A stretch of 64,000 bases of DNA, taken from NCBI GenBank assembly GCA_903840265.1, contig CAIMFH010000147.1, positions 124,001 to 188,000 of the forward strand, written 5' to 3'. Positions 49,299 through 59,811 of the stretch are shown here, in pieces (the first letter of the stretch is position 1; every line of letters starts with the position of its first letter). The notes under the pieces are model-generated. The model worked only from the letters and a program-made list of their open reading frames with translations. It did not search any database and was not told the DNA's origin. The position numbers and the translations under genes were made by a program. The stretch is from an uncultured Schlesneria sp. Lineage in GTDB: Bacteria > Planctomycetota > Planctomycetia > Planctomycetales > Planctomycetaceae.

Positions 49299-49703
49299 TC
49301 ACGACGCAATGGGCAACAACGTTTCGCGTTGCACCCGCAATCCATCAAAATACAGACGCAAATCGACTATCAATTCCTGGGCCAGGGCTTCGTAAGGAGC
49401 CCGATGAGCAATTCGATCGCGCAGCCGTTGAAGACGCTCAAAAGGAAGCGGCAGTTCCGACGGATTGGAGGCTCCTGCCACCCAGTCGGCGTCGCGCGGG
49501 ATGACCGGCAGATAAACCAGCGACCGGCGAGGGCGAGAAACCAGCAACATATCGAGTGTTGCCAGTAACCAGCGGTCGCGTTCGCGTCCAGGTTCATCGT
49601 TCAATAGTTCGCGCAGATCACCCAGGACCAGGTGTTCAAACTCCAGTCGAGGAGAGGCGGCGCGTGAATTTGTGGGGGCGGTCGCAATCATCGGGTTCGC
49701 CAT
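49299..49703 (-). CDS. Hypothetical protein
   Basis: MANPMIATAPTNSRAASPRLEFEHLVLGDLRELLNDEPGRERDRWLLATLDMLL; coding-like composition; start uncertain. Confidence 0.5.
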   Translation of the reverse strand: MANPMIATAPTNSRAASPRLEFEHLVLGDLRELLNDEPGRERDRWLLATLDMLLVSRPRRSLVYLPVIPRDADWVAGASNPSELPLPFERLQRLRDRIAHRAPYEALAQELIVDLRLYFDGLRVQRETLLPIAS

Positions 49704-50048
49704 TGAGATGCCGCGAAGGCAGACAAGGGGGTGGGCAATTGTGATGGCGGGCGAGCTGAACATGGTGAAACGCAACCTGCGTGCCAGAAAGACAAGAAGT
49801 CGATAGTGGATAACCACGACGGTCATCAATTGTTAAATTCGTCTGTACTTCTGACCGAATTGACGAGTTGGCACTGTTTCAAAATTACCCGTAGAGTAGA
49901 CGTAATGCCGACCGCGCGTTCCTTTTCAGGCAGTGCTGCGAGATTGTCCGGCAACCCTTTACTGAGCAGGCGCTTCCGAAGATCCATTGTGGTTTGCCGA
50001 AGTTGGAGTACCGATCCGAAATTCGTCTTGCAGCAAAATCCGGCCTGA

Positions 50049-50091
50049 ATTAGAAGTCCAGCTCTCCCCTAATTTATAGACGACTTCTAAT
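50049..50091. promoter_or_regulatory. Inverted repeat upstream of lipoprotein gene
   Basis: attagaagtc (50049-50058) / gacttctaat (50082-50091), perfect 10-bp, 23-nt spacer. Confidence 0.4.
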
Positions 50092-50143
50092 CCACGGCTG
50101 CGCGATGCCCCTGGCACCGTTTTTAGCCATAAGGTGACTGCTG

Positions 50144-50854
50144 ATGTTCAACCCACGTCACGCGGCTGTAGTTTTGCTGGCGGTCACGCTCGCCTGTGGC
50201 TGCACAACAGCTCGTCAGTCGAATACCGCTCGAACGGCTCGCGAGCAATTGTTGATTTCGAACGCCGTCGATCAAGCTTTGGCGAAAGTTGATTTCGCCG
50301 CCTTCCAGGGGCAAAAAGTCCTCGTCGAAGAGAAGTACCTGGACTGTAGCGACAAGGGCTACGTGGTCGGCTCCATCCGGCACCGACTGATGATCAATGG
50401 TGCTTCCATTGCTGCCAAACCCGAAGAAGCCGATGTCGTGATGGAACTGCGAAGCGGCGGTGTGGGCACTGATGACGCTGATTCCTACATCGGGATTCCG
50501 CAGATCGTTCTGCCCGGCATGCTGACGTTGCCTGAAGTGAAACTGGTGACGCGGACAAGGCAGTCGGCTCTCGCCAAGATCGGGATGGTCGCTTACGACG
50601 CCAAGTCCCATCAGCTATTAGGAGCGGGCGGCGTGTCATCCTCGCAGTCTGATGACAACAACCTATTCGTCATGGGAGTTGGGCCGTTCCAATCAGGATC
50701 CGCTCGCCGAGAGCTCAAAGAAACAACCACTCCTTTGCCGAATCAGCCAATCCAACCGTTGCCAACGACTGTCGCTTTCAACGCCGCTTACGAATCCGCC
50801 CCAGATCGGCCTGAACGTTTGCAGCTTACGGGTGATAAGTCGGAAGAGAAGTGA
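50144..50854 (+). CDS. Lipoprotein of unknown function
   Basis: Lipobox-like VTLACGCTTARQSNTARTAREQLLISNAVDQAL. Confidence 0.78.
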   Translation: MFNPRHAAVVLLAVTLACGCTTARQSNTARTAREQLLISNAVDQALAKVDFAAFQGQKVLVEEKYLDCSDKGYVVGSIRHRLMINGASIAAKPEEADVVMELRSGGVGTDDADSYIGIPQIVLPGMLTLPEVKLVTRTRQSALAKIGMVAYDAKSHQLLGAGGVSSSQSDDNNLFVMGVGPFQSGSARRELKETTTPLPNQPIQPLPTTVAFNAAYESAPDRPERLQLTGDKSEEK

Positions 50855-50871
50855 TCAGTCTCTGATATGAG

Positions 50872-52506
50872 TTACTTCTTGACGGTCAGCCAGATCGCTG
50901 AGGATTCCGTCTGGAACGCCTTCAGAGTGACTGTTGCGACCTTCACGTTAGACGATTCTGCCAGTCGACCGATAATCTGGATCGGCCCGGAAAACGTCGC
51001 CTGCCCATCCGACTTCAGAATCAGCTTCACAGTCTTGGAACTGTCTCCTTTGGACGCCGATGTCACGGGTTCGGCCGACACGCCGTCGGGCATACCAGTT
51101 GCCCGGATGGCGATTTCCTGCTCAAAACCCGACCGCGTAATCGTGATGGGGATTTCCAACGGTTTCCCGCCACTCAAAACGAACGCATCGGCGGCGACTG
51201 ACAACGTAAAGTCGGGCTGAGTCTCAGTGATCGAGAGCAGATACGCATAGCGTTCGCCACCATGAGAGAACCGATCGAAAACCGTCACGCGGAATTCGCC
51301 GTCGGCGGGTAACGTATACTCCACGTCGGGATCGATGGACTGCTTCCCGTCGTCATCGGCTTCTTTCAAGACTTTACCAGCCGTATCGTAGATGCGCAGG
51401 ACGGGATCCAATGGCGATCCCCATTCGCGAGCACTCACCTCGAACCGCAACCGTTGTCCCTTCTTGGCCTGAAACTGATAGGCATCAATATCGCGAGCCT
51501 GTGAAATCTCGCCGCTGACAACGCCGGGCACGGTGATCGGCGAAGCCTGCGCCAGATCGTTCGGTTCACGCTCAACGATCGTGGCATCCGGAGAGACGAT
51601 GATCGAAACGGGCAGGCGATGGCTCAATCCGTCAACTGGCCATTCAAATCGCCGACCAATCGCCGACACTGGTGCTGTGACATCGAATTCGCTCGGTGCG
51701 AGATTCCAGCCGCGCAATTGAAGTCGTTGCGTCTGACCGCCCTGAATGGCGAGCGGCAACACGTGGTCGACAAACGAACCTCCAGTGACCAACAGGCGAT
51801 AGACACAGGCCGGACTGCCAAACAATCGAATACTGCTGTCGGGCGTTGCGGGAAAAGCCCATGTCCGCAGCATATAGATCCCATCCTGAGGGGCCATGAA
51901 ATTCAGTTGTGGGTCAAATCCCTGGTCATCTTCGTTCTGCTCCAACACAAAACCTTCCGGTCCCAGGATCTGCAGGACAGCATCCTGAGGCGATCCCAAC
52001 GTTCGATTCGCCATCAGCGAAGCGACAATGATCTGCCCCTTCTTCAGCGACACCGCGAAGCAATCGGCATCTCCGTTCTTGCCGTGCCGACCATTCACAA
52101 CCACCGGCAAATCGGGCAACGGCGGGGCCTTCGCGACTTCATCATTCGGTTCCGCTTCGTCGATCTCTGGATGCGTGCCAATGACAAATGGCCGCAGGCC
52201 TGACGCTCCCTCGTCGTTATAGAAGCGCAGCCAACACACACCAGGTTCGGCCCACAAGGCCACACCAATCGTGATCGGACCAGGCTTCTCGGGGAATGAG
52301 ACAGTCACCCCAGGGCGCGAGCACCAGACTCGATTCACCCCGTCGCCGAGCTTTCCCAGGATGGTCACGCTGGTGGAAGAGCCCTGCTGACAGCCCGCGG
52401 GAAACAGTGATGTCACATCCGGCGGCGCGGCTTGAGCGACCAGGCAGTGCCACACGATCAAACCGAGACTCGCGATGATTGGCTTTGCGGTCACCAGTAA
52501 CTCCAA
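50872..52506 (-). CDS. Secreted protein with bacterial pre-peptidase C-terminal (PPC) domains
   Basis: ARDIDAYQFQAKKGQRLRFEVSAREWGSPLDPVLRIYDTAGKVLKEADDD; DADCFAVSLKKGQIIVASLMANRTLGSPQDAVLQILGPEG. Confidence 0.87.
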   Translation of the reverse strand: MELLVTAKPIIASLGLIVWHCLVAQAAPPDVTSLFPAGCQQGSSTSVTILGKLGDGVNRVWCSRPGVTVSFPEKPGPITIGVALWAEPGVCWLRFYNDEGASGLRPFVIGTHPEIDEAEPNDEVAKAPPLPDLPVVVNGRHGKNGDADCFAVSLKKGQIIVASLMANRTLGSPQDAVLQILGPEGFVLEQNEDDQGFDPQLNFMAPQDGIYMLRTWAFPATPDSSIRLFGSPACVYRLLVTGGSFVDHVLPLAIQGGQTQRLQLRGWNLAPSEFDVTAPVSAIGRRFEWPVDGLSHRLPVSIIVSPDATIVEREPNDLAQASPITVPGVVSGEISQARDIDAYQFQAKKGQRLRFEVSAREWGSPLDPVLRIYDTAGKVLKEADDDGKQSIDPDVEYTLPADGEFRVTVFDRFSHGGERYAYLLSITETQPDFTLSVAADAFVLSGGKPLEIPITITRSGFEQEIAIRATGMPDGVSAEPVTSASKGDSSKTVKLILKSDGQATFSGPIQIIGRLAESSNVKVATVTLKAFQTESSAIWLTVKK

Positions 52507-52535
52507 ACAGCAATCATTCGAGGTAGGGAAATTGA

Positions 52536-52952
52536 TCAGTTACAACGGGGCGGCTTGCTCCACGGCCAATGCGGAGGAGCCAACAGGAACGATCCCACGA
52601 CCAGAGTTCCAAACACCGTATAGATCACCGTAAAGACCCAGGGCTGGGCTTCATAGAAGAGCAGATCGTGGACAAGGTTGGCAAGGAAGGCTCCCTGATA
52701 CGCTTGTTGACCCGCCAGTGATCGCAGTTTCCGCTCCCAGGTTGTCAGCGGGCAGGTGATACCGGCCCACGCTTCAGCAACAACGACGATAATCATCCCC
52801 AAGTGGCAACTTCGCAACCAGAAGTTGCGAATCCAGCGCTGCCGAAGCAAGATCCCGATCCAGATGGCCGGCAGCCCGAGGACCACAACCAGGACATACA
52901 GCAGGTGGACAATCACCACGAAATCGGCGGTCAGGCGGTACATGAGCGTCAT
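52536..52952 (-). CDS. DUF2784 membrane protein
   Basis: VVIVHLLYVLVVVLGLPAIWIGILLRQRWIRNFWLRSCHLGMIIVVVAEAWAGITCPLTTWERKLR. Confidence 0.88.
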   Translation of the reverse strand: MTLMYRLTADFVVIVHLLYVLVVVLGLPAIWIGILLRQRWIRNFWLRSCHLGMIIVVVAEAWAGITCPLTTWERKLRSLAGQQAYQGAFLANLVHDLLFYEAQPWVFTVIYTVFGTLVVGSFLLAPPHWPWSKPPRCN

Positions 52953-53062
52953 GCACCATCAGACCCCGTTGCTCGCTGGTTATTCCCACGTCCGTTGGTG
53001 TTTCTCAGAACTGCAGTGCCTCGGCCCTGAAAGCCCGCACCGAAAGCGATTGAAGGGACGTG

Positions 53063-54787
53063 TTACAACCGTGGATTGCCCGGCTTGTTCGGGGCGTCCC
53101 AGCCATTGGCCCCTTTCACTTTGACCCGACGCGAATAGACGCGATCGCCACAGGTGCAGACCAGCAGATCAAAGTCGGGTCCGCCGAAGGTCAGGTTCGA
53201 AACCTTGCCATTCGGAGTCGGGATGATGCAGTTGACTCGGCCGGGCTGATCGCAAACCTGAAGTCCCATGCGAGTCGCCACCCAGACACGGCCGTCGCGA
53301 TCGGTGCGAACTCCATCGGCCCCTGAATCGTCAGCCGTATCGGGCGCATGCAGATGAAAATACTTCTGTTTGTGAGCCAGCGATCCGTCAGCTTGAATCT
53401 GATAGCTGTAGACCCAGTGGCTGCGGCTATCGGCGACGTACAACAATGTCTGATCGGGCGAACAGCACAGCCCATTCGCGAACTTCAGACCCGAATCGAC
53501 GACTTTCTTCTCACCCTTGGATGAGACATACCAGACCTTGCTGTCCGGCGCGACGAATGGGGCCGTTGCGAATAGACTGCCGTCGTGACGAACGACCAGG
53601 TCATTTCCTTTAAATCCGTCGGCAAAGACAGTCGACTTTCCTGCATCATCCCAAGCCAACACTTGCTCCGTTGCCCCGGCATTGGCGTACAGTCGGCCGT
53701 CAGGACCGAATGCCTGTCCGTCACCTCGCTGCGAATCGGCCAGGAACTCGGTCACTTTGCCATCCAGCCCCAGCTTGAAAGTCTTGCTGGCACCGACATC
53801 ATTATAGAAGACTTCACCTTTGGCATTGACCGACGGACCTTCGGTGAACTTGTAGCCTTCACCGACCAGCTTCCACTCTTCGCCGGGAATCAGAATCTCC
53901 TGTATCTGTGGCGACCCCTTGCCGATTGCAATCTGTTGCGGCCAATCCTTCCACAGCCAACGCATCGCGTCGGGGAAGAGTTCCGTCGCGTGATTGCCAT
54001 TGTGCCCGCCATCGCCCCAGTTGTGGGTCACTTCATAACCAGCGAAGACCAGTGACCGCTCCATCGCCTGATTCGCCATCCACCAGTCGCCGCCATAAAT
54101 GTTCAGATCTTTGCTGCCATCTTCCAAGTAAACTCGCAGTGGCTTGGGTTCGTACTTGCGAATCAAGGTCGAGTAGTTCTGGCCACCACGCAGCCCAACA
54201 TAAGTGCCGATCGCGCTGAAGACACGACGGAATGCGTCGGGTCGCTCCCAAGCGGCGGTGAAGGCACAGATGGCTCCGCTGCTCGCCCCGCCAATCGCGC
54301 GATCATTGCCATCTTTCGAAAGCTTGATCGCTCGCCCATCGGCCGTGGATTTCGTTTCGACGGCCGGCAGCAGTTCGTCCAGTACAAACCGCGCGTAGCC
54401 ATCTCCCAAGCCGTCATATTCGAAGCTGCGATTAAATCGCGGCAGCGCTTCATTCGAAGTCGCCTTCACCACGCCCGGAGTGACAAACACGCCAATCGTG
54501 ATCGGCATCTCCCCTTTATGGATCAATTGATCGAAGACAGCGGGAGCGTTGTATTGCACGCCATCCTGATTCACGTAGACACAGGCCGGCTTGGCAGGGT
54601 CGTATTGCTTCGGAACATAAACGGACACGTCGCGAGTCGTGCCGGGAAAGATCTTGCTCTCGGCAAAAGGGAACTTGATCAGTTCTCCCTGCGGGATTGT
54701 GTCGTCTGCCGCACGAGAGTTGTGAGACGAAACGGCGACGACAACCGCCGCAAACCACACCGCCAAACGCATTGAACAAAGTTGCAC
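53063..54787 (-). CDS. Secreted esterase (enterochelin-esterase-like) fused to SMP-30/gluconolactonase beta-propeller
   Basis: N-term IGGASSGAICAFTAAWERPDAFRRVFSAIGTY...; C-term EGPSVNAKGEVFYNDVGASKTFKLGLDGKVTEF...FANGLCCSPDQTLLYVADSRSHWVYSY. Confidence 0.88.
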   Translation of the reverse strand: MQLCSMRLAVWFAAVVVAVSSHNSRAADDTIPQGELIKFPFAESKIFPGTTRDVSVYVPKQYDPAKPACVYVNQDGVQYNAPAVFDQLIHKGEMPITIGVFVTPGVVKATSNEALPRFNRSFEYDGLGDGYARFVLDELLPAVETKSTADGRAIKLSKDGNDRAIGGASSGAICAFTAAWERPDAFRRVFSAIGTYVGLRGGQNYSTLIRKYEPKPLRVYLEDGSKDLNIYGGDWWMANQAMERSLVFAGYEVTHNWGDGGHNGNHATELFPDAMRWLWKDWPQQIAIGKGSPQIQEILIPGEEWKLVGEGYKFTEGPSVNAKGEVFYNDVGASKTFKLGLDGKVTEFLADSQRGDGQAFGPDGRLYANAGATEQVLAWDDAGKSTVFADGFKGNDLVVRHDGSLFATAPFVAPDSKVWYVSSKGEKKVVDSGLKFANGLCCSPDQTLLYVADSRSHWVYSYQIQADGSLAHKQKYFHLHAPDTADDSGADGVRTDRDGRVWVATRMGLQVCDQPGRVNCIIPTPNGKVSNLTFGGPDFDLLVCTCGDRVYSRRVKVKGANGWDAPNKPGNPRL

Positions 54788-55103
54788 AGCTTCGGTCCTT
54801 CCAGGTGCGAGCAGTCAAAATACGGGTTGAGCCGGCCATGATAGCCACAAGAAATGACAAACCAAGCGAGAGCTGGGAGTTCTTTGATGCGAACGCGGCA
54901 TCAGAACGTGTACCAACCACGCTACAACCCGAAGACCGTAAGGTCACTTTTTAGCCACTCGTCTTCGCCAGTTCCGTGAACCGTTGCATCTTTGGTCCCG
55001 CGTGGTAAACTCTGCTCCGTCGTAGAGTGTCGTGAAAAGCGGCTGGCGGTAGGGATTTTGTCAGAACGCATTTGCCAGCAAGTAGTTGAGGTTAGGACCT
55101 GAG

Positions 55104-55373
55104 ATGTCAATCACGAAAGAACGTAAGACAGAGTTGATTCAAGAGTATCGACGCGGAGACGTCGATACGGGTTCTCCTGAAGTTCAGATTGCGGTGTTGT
55201 CGTCGCGCATTGCCCAATTGACCGAACATCTAAAAGGTCATGTGAAGGATCATGCAGGACGCCGCGGTTTGCTGATGCTGGTAAGCAAGCGTCGCAAGCT
55301 GTTGAACTATCTCGACAACCATGCCAAGAGCCGGTATACAGAAGTTATCGGCCGACTCGGACTGCGTAAGTAA
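55104..55373 (+). CDS. rpsO: 30S ribosomal protein S15
   Basis: [70 protein letters not shown]. Confidence 0.98.
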   Translation: MSITKERKTELIQEYRRGDVDTGSPEVQIAVLSSRIAQLTEHLKGHVKDHAGRRGLLMLVSKRRKLLNYLDNHAKSRYTEVIGRLGLRK

Positions 55374-55523
55374 TTGCAGCCCAAACTGTTGTGGCGACAG
55401 GCGTCTGGTCTGTTGCCTGAGCGGGTCAGTGCGGTCATCAGTCGTTAGCCTGACCCAATCGAACTCGGTTGCCAACGCACATCTGCGGGCAACCCTCAAT
55501 CCATTCTTTGTAGGAAATCAATA

Positions 55524-57656
55524 GTGAAAGTAGTCGTCGAAAGAGAATTTGCTGGTCGAACATTAAGCCTGACCAGTGGTGAAATGGCAAAGCAGGCCGC
55601 CGGTGCGGTCCTTGTTCGTTTTGGTGATACCGTTGTTTTTGTCGCTGCTCAAAATGGTCCATCGCGACCGGGAACTGACTTTTTCCCTTTGACATGCGAC
55701 TACCGTGAACGTTCCGCCGCAGCTGGTAAGTTCCCCGGTGGCTTCATTAAGCGCGAAGGTCGGCCAACTACCAAGGAAATCCTGACCAGTCGCCTGACTG
55801 ACCGACCCATCCGACCCCTCTTCCCCGGAGGATACATCGAGGAAGTCCAGGTGATGTCGAATGTCCTCTCGGTCGACACCGAGAATGATCCAGACGTACT
55901 GTCGATTATCGGGGCGAGTGCAGCACTAAGCATCGCCCCGGTTCCATTTCAGGGCCCGATCGCCGCAGTGCGAGTGGGCTTGCTGGAAGAAGAATTCGTG
56001 CTGATGCCAACGCGTCAGCAGATGGCAACCAGCCGCCTGGACCTGATCGTCGCCGGTAGCCACGATTCGGTGCTGATGATCGAAGGCTTCGGCCATCAGC
56101 TTCCCGAAGACCAGATGGCCGATGCGATCATGTTCGCTCAACGAGCCATTACCGAACTCTGCCAGATGCAGACCGAATTCATCCAGAAGCTGGGCAAGGT
56201 AAAGACGGCGTTGCCACCGGCCGCTGTGAACCCTTTCGACGCCGCTCTGCGTGAGAAGGCTTACCAGCGGATGGAAGACGCCAAGGTTGGCGGAGTGAAG
56301 GCTGACCGCCGCGGTGCTCGTAGCGATCTGAAAGCCGCGTTGATCGAAGAGTTCTTCCCCAATGCTGCCGTAGCGACCGCTGACGGCTGGACCCGTGAAC
56401 AATTCTCAACGGCCTTCTACGCTTTGGAATCACGCGTCGTTCGCGATCTGATCCTGAATAAGAAGCAACGCCTGGACGGCCGCAAGCCAGACGATCTGCG
56501 AGCAGTCTCTTGCGAAGTCGGCATGCTGCCACGCGTCCACGGCTCGGCCTTGTTTACCCGGGGCGAAACACAGTCGCTGGCAACCGTGACTCTCGGTACC
56601 GCTCGAGATACTCAACGAGTTGACGGGCTGTTCGATGAAGTCCAGAAGCGATTCATGCTGGACTACAACTTCCCGTCCTATTCGGTCGGTGAATGTCGTC
56701 CAATCCGTGGTCCCGGCCGTCGTGAAATTGGTCACGGAGCTTTGGCCGAGCGTTCGGTACAGTCCGTCATTCCAGCCGAAGAAAAGTTCCCGTACACGAT
56801 TCGTGTCATCTCCGACATCATGGAATCGAACGGCAGCAGCTCGATGGCTTCGGTTTGCAGCGCGACGCTGTCACTGATGGACGCCGGTGTGCCAATCACT
56901 CAGCCCGTCGCAGGGATCTCAATCGGCCTCGTGAAGGAGCAGGATCGGTATGAACTGCTGACCGACATCATGGGCGACGAAGATCACTTCGGCGACATGG
57001 ACTTCAAGGTCGCGGGAACTCAAAAGGGTGTGACTGGTATTCAGTTGGACCTGAAGATCGCCGGCATTAACGAAGAGATCATTCGCAAGACGCTCGAGCA
57101 GGCTCGCAAGGCCCGTATTGAACTGCTGAAGACGATGCTGACCGGCATTCGTCGTCCGCGATCCGAGATCTCCGTCAACGCCCCGCGTTTGCTGCGTACG
57201 AAGATCGACCCTGCCAAGATTGGTCTGTTGATCGGTCCCGGCGGCAAGACGATCCGAGCGATCCAGGAAGAAACGGGCGCAACGATCGATATCACCGACG
57301 ACGGGACCGTGATGATTTCGTGCGGCAAGAGCGAAGGTGCCGAAGACGCACTCGCTCGCGTCGAAGCGATGACCGAAGAGATCAAAGTCGGTCGCGTTTA
57401 CAACGGAACGGTCAGTTCGATCAAGGATTTCGGGGCCTTCATCGAAATCGCTCCTGGCAAGGACGGCCTGTGCCACGTCAGCGAACTCGACACCGGCTTC
57501 GTCAAGAACGTCGGAGACATCTGTAAAGTCGGCGACAAGATCCAAGTGAAGGTGATCGCCATCGACGAACAGAATCGCGTCAAGCTGTCACGCAAAGCCA
57601 TTCTGGTTGAGCAGGCCTCTCCAGAAGGCGATGCTCCAGCCGCTGACGACGAGTAA
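55524..57656 (+). CDS. pnp: Polyribonucleotide nucleotidyltransferase (GTG start)
   Basis: FPLTCDYRERSAAAGKFPGGFIKREGRPTTKEILTSRLTDRPIRPLF; KH GLLIGPGGKTIRAIQEETGATIDI; S1 domain; downstream of rpsO. Confidence 0.98.
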   Translation: MKVVVEREFAGRTLSLTSGEMAKQAAGAVLVRFGDTVVFVAAQNGPSRPGTDFFPLTCDYRERSAAAGKFPGGFIKREGRPTTKEILTSRLTDRPIRPLFPGGYIEEVQVMSNVLSVDTENDPDVLSIIGASAALSIAPVPFQGPIAAVRVGLLEEEFVLMPTRQQMATSRLDLIVAGSHDSVLMIEGFGHQLPEDQMADAIMFAQRAITELCQMQTEFIQKLGKVKTALPPAAVNPFDAALREKAYQRMEDAKVGGVKADRRGARSDLKAALIEEFFPNAAVATADGWTREQFSTAFYALESRVVRDLILNKKQRLDGRKPDDLRAVSCEVGMLPRVHGSALFTRGETQSLATVTLGTARDTQRVDGLFDEVQKRFMLDYNFPSYSVGECRPIRGPGRREIGHGALAERSVQSVIPAEEKFPYTIRVISDIMESNGSSSMASVCSATLSLMDAGVPITQPVAGISIGLVKEQDRYELLTDIMGDEDHFGDMDFKVAGTQKGVTGIQLDLKIAGINEEIIRKTLEQARKARIELLKTMLTGIRRPRSEISVNAPRLLRTKIDPAKIGLLIGPGGKTIRAIQEETGATIDITDDGTVMISCGKSEGAEDALARVEAMTEEIKVGRVYNGTVSSIKDFGAFIEIAPGKDGLCHVSELDTGFVKNVGDICKVGDKIQVKVIAIDEQNRVKLSRKAILVEQASPEGDAPAADDE

Positions 57657-57689
57657 TTCGCAACGTCTTAGGACAGATTTGAAGTGACC

Positions 57690-57720
57690 AGCCCGGCATC
57701 ATCGATGCCGGGCTGTTTTT
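57690..57720 (+). terminator. Rho-independent terminator of pnp
   Basis: agcccggcatc/gatgccgggct 11-bp stem, ttttt tract. Confidence 0.9.
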
Positions 57721-57750
57721 GCGAACGGTCGGTTTCGAATCGGAAGCGTT

Positions 57751-58485
57751 ATGACCGACGAATCCGCTACAGAACTCAATAACCTCGCTAACGATCATGA
57801 GCGATTGCGCACGCAGTACGCCGAGATCGCCACGCTGGCGGGGGGGCTGGCCCACGAAATTCGCAACCCTCTGTCCACGATCGGGCTGAATCTCGATCTA
57901 CTTTCGGAAGAGCTGGGGGAATGCGATTCACAGCGAGATCGCCGGATTCTCAATAAACTCACTGTGGTAAAGCGGCAGTGCCAGCAACTCGATCGGATCC
58001 TCGACGACTTTCTGCAGTTCGCGCGGGTGGGGACCCTGACCCTGAAACCGGCCGATCTGAATCAAACAGTCCTGGAGTTCATCGAGTTTTATGCTCCGCA
58101 AGCGGCCGAGCAAGGGATCGATATCAGCCCGCATCTAGCCGCGAATTTGCCGCCGGTCAAACTGGATGTCAATTTGTGGCGACAAGTCGTGATGAACCTG
58201 TCGCGCAACGCGCAACAGGCGATGCCGCAAGGCGGAGTCCTGGAACTACAGACGTATCAGCGCGACGATCAGGTCGTGCTGGAAATCATTGATAACGGCA
58301 AAGGGATGAGCTCCGAGACGCAGGCGCGGATGTTCGACGCCTTCTACTCGACGAAGAAGGGAGGCAGCGGCTTAGGGCTGCCGACCGTCCGCAAGATTGT
58401 CGAAGCTCATCACGGTACGATTTCCTGTGAAAGCGAAGTCGGTCGCGGAACGCGGTTCAGCATCGCCCTTCCCATTTGCAATTGA
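57751..58485 (+). CDS. Soluble sensor histidine kinase (NtrB-like), no evident sensor domain
   Basis: H-box GLAHEIRNPLSTIGLNLDLL; N-box NLSRNAQQAMPQGG; DNGKGMSSETQARMFDAFYSTKKGGSGLGLPTVRKI. Confidence 0.93.
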   Translation: MTDESATELNNLANDHERLRTQYAEIATLAGGLAHEIRNPLSTIGLNLDLLSEELGECDSQRDRRILNKLTVVKRQCQQLDRILDDFLQFARVGTLTLKPADLNQTVLEFIEFYAPQAAEQGIDISPHLAANLPPVKLDVNLWRQVVMNLSRNAQQAMPQGGVLELQTYQRDDQVVLEIIDNGKGMSSETQARMFDAFYSTKKGGSGLGLPTVRKIVEAHHGTISCESEVGRGTRFSIALPICN

Positions 58486-59020
58486 GTTCCGGCCGCATGC
58501 CAGCGGCTACTCGGTTCCTTCCCATCTTCCAGCCCTATCTGCATGGGTCCGCGTGCTGCCGCAGGGCGGCTCATCTGAGAGTTGGGTCGGATCTCGTCCC
58601 CATCCCGCATCGCAACTAGTCGCGAATTTCGTGGCTGATCTTGATCCAGTGGACTGCATCGAATCACTGGCTAAACATCTGTGTCCAGCAGCCGAAATCT
58701 GCCGGTAAATTCAGAACAGGTCGACTTTTTACCCCGGTCGGCAGCACTTTCCTCAATTGCCCAAAAGTTTTGCGTCGACGAGCCGCTGTTTCCGGCAATG
58801 GCGACCTGGCCGGATTTTCCCGCGAAGCTGTTGACCTCACCGCCAGAATTCCCCGTCGAACTGAAGAGCAGGAACCGAGCGGTAAATAAATGCGTGCTAG
58901 AGTTGAGTCGACGCGGCGTCTGCGCTTGATTCGACCGCGAGGTTTTTTGAGTTCAGGTGATACGGATCCGTCGCGAAAAACAATTTAGTCGCATTCGGGC
59001 CTTGAGGGGGGTTAACGAAA

Positions 59021-59704
59021 ATGGGGTTCTTGAAACGCTTCTTCAAGAACACGTATCGCGACGGCGAATCAAAACATGGTGGCAGCAGCTTCGAGAACTT
59101 GGACGAAGAACAGCTCGAAACCCATCTGAAGATCGCCCGATACGGTTCGTTTACTTTGACGGATGCCGTCCGTCCTTCGTACGACTTGCAAGTCGTTCCG
59201 CAGGCGGGATACCGGCATGATTCGTATCATGATCGCGAAACGGGGATCAAGATCCCGGTGATCATGGCTTCGGCCAGCCGCGAAGTTCTCACGGATCTGT
59301 TTTTTGAACTGCTGAATCCGCTGGGAAATCAGGTCGACATCGTGCTGGAAACCAGCCACGAACGACGGGGCGGTCACGAGGATCTGTATCGCGAAGATAT
59401 CGACATGCCCGTGCTGAAAAGCATGCTGTATGACTTCGAAGATCTATTGATGAATGACGGCTGCAGCGGCTTGGCGGTATTGAATCCGAATGTGCCGCTG
59501 GAAGTGCAGTTCGACGAGCATAAGCTGCTGATCATGTACGGTCACGAATTGGTTGATTTCGAAGACATCCTCGACGACTTCGGTTTGCCTTGTCGCGAGG
59601 ATCTCAAGTTCATTACCGAAGCCGAGCATGTCCATTCTTCGACCGAAGAGTTTGCTCGAACCTTCGAACAGATGAAATATCGCCTTGGCATCGACGAAGA
59701 CTAA
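59021..59704 (+). CDS. Conserved hypothetical protein
   Basis: MGFLKRFFKNTYRDGESKHGGSSFENLDEEQLETHLKIARYGSFTL...; coding composition. Confidence 0.75.
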   Translation: MGFLKRFFKNTYRDGESKHGGSSFENLDEEQLETHLKIARYGSFTLTDAVRPSYDLQVVPQAGYRHDSYHDRETGIKIPVIMASASREVLTDLFFELLNPLGNQVDIVLETSHERRGGHEDLYREDIDMPVLKSMLYDFEDLLMNDGCSGLAVLNPNVPLEVQFDEHKLLIMYGHELVDFEDILDDFGLPCREDLKFITEAEHVHSSTEEFARTFEQMKYRLGIDED

Positions 59705-59811
59705 CGATCTCGTCGACGCCGGTTGTTCACTGGCGAGTGGCTCTAGGTTGAGCCGCTCGCGTTTTCCTTCCGCACGACGGCGCAACCCCCGCGCCGAGTC
59801 TGGAGACCGAC

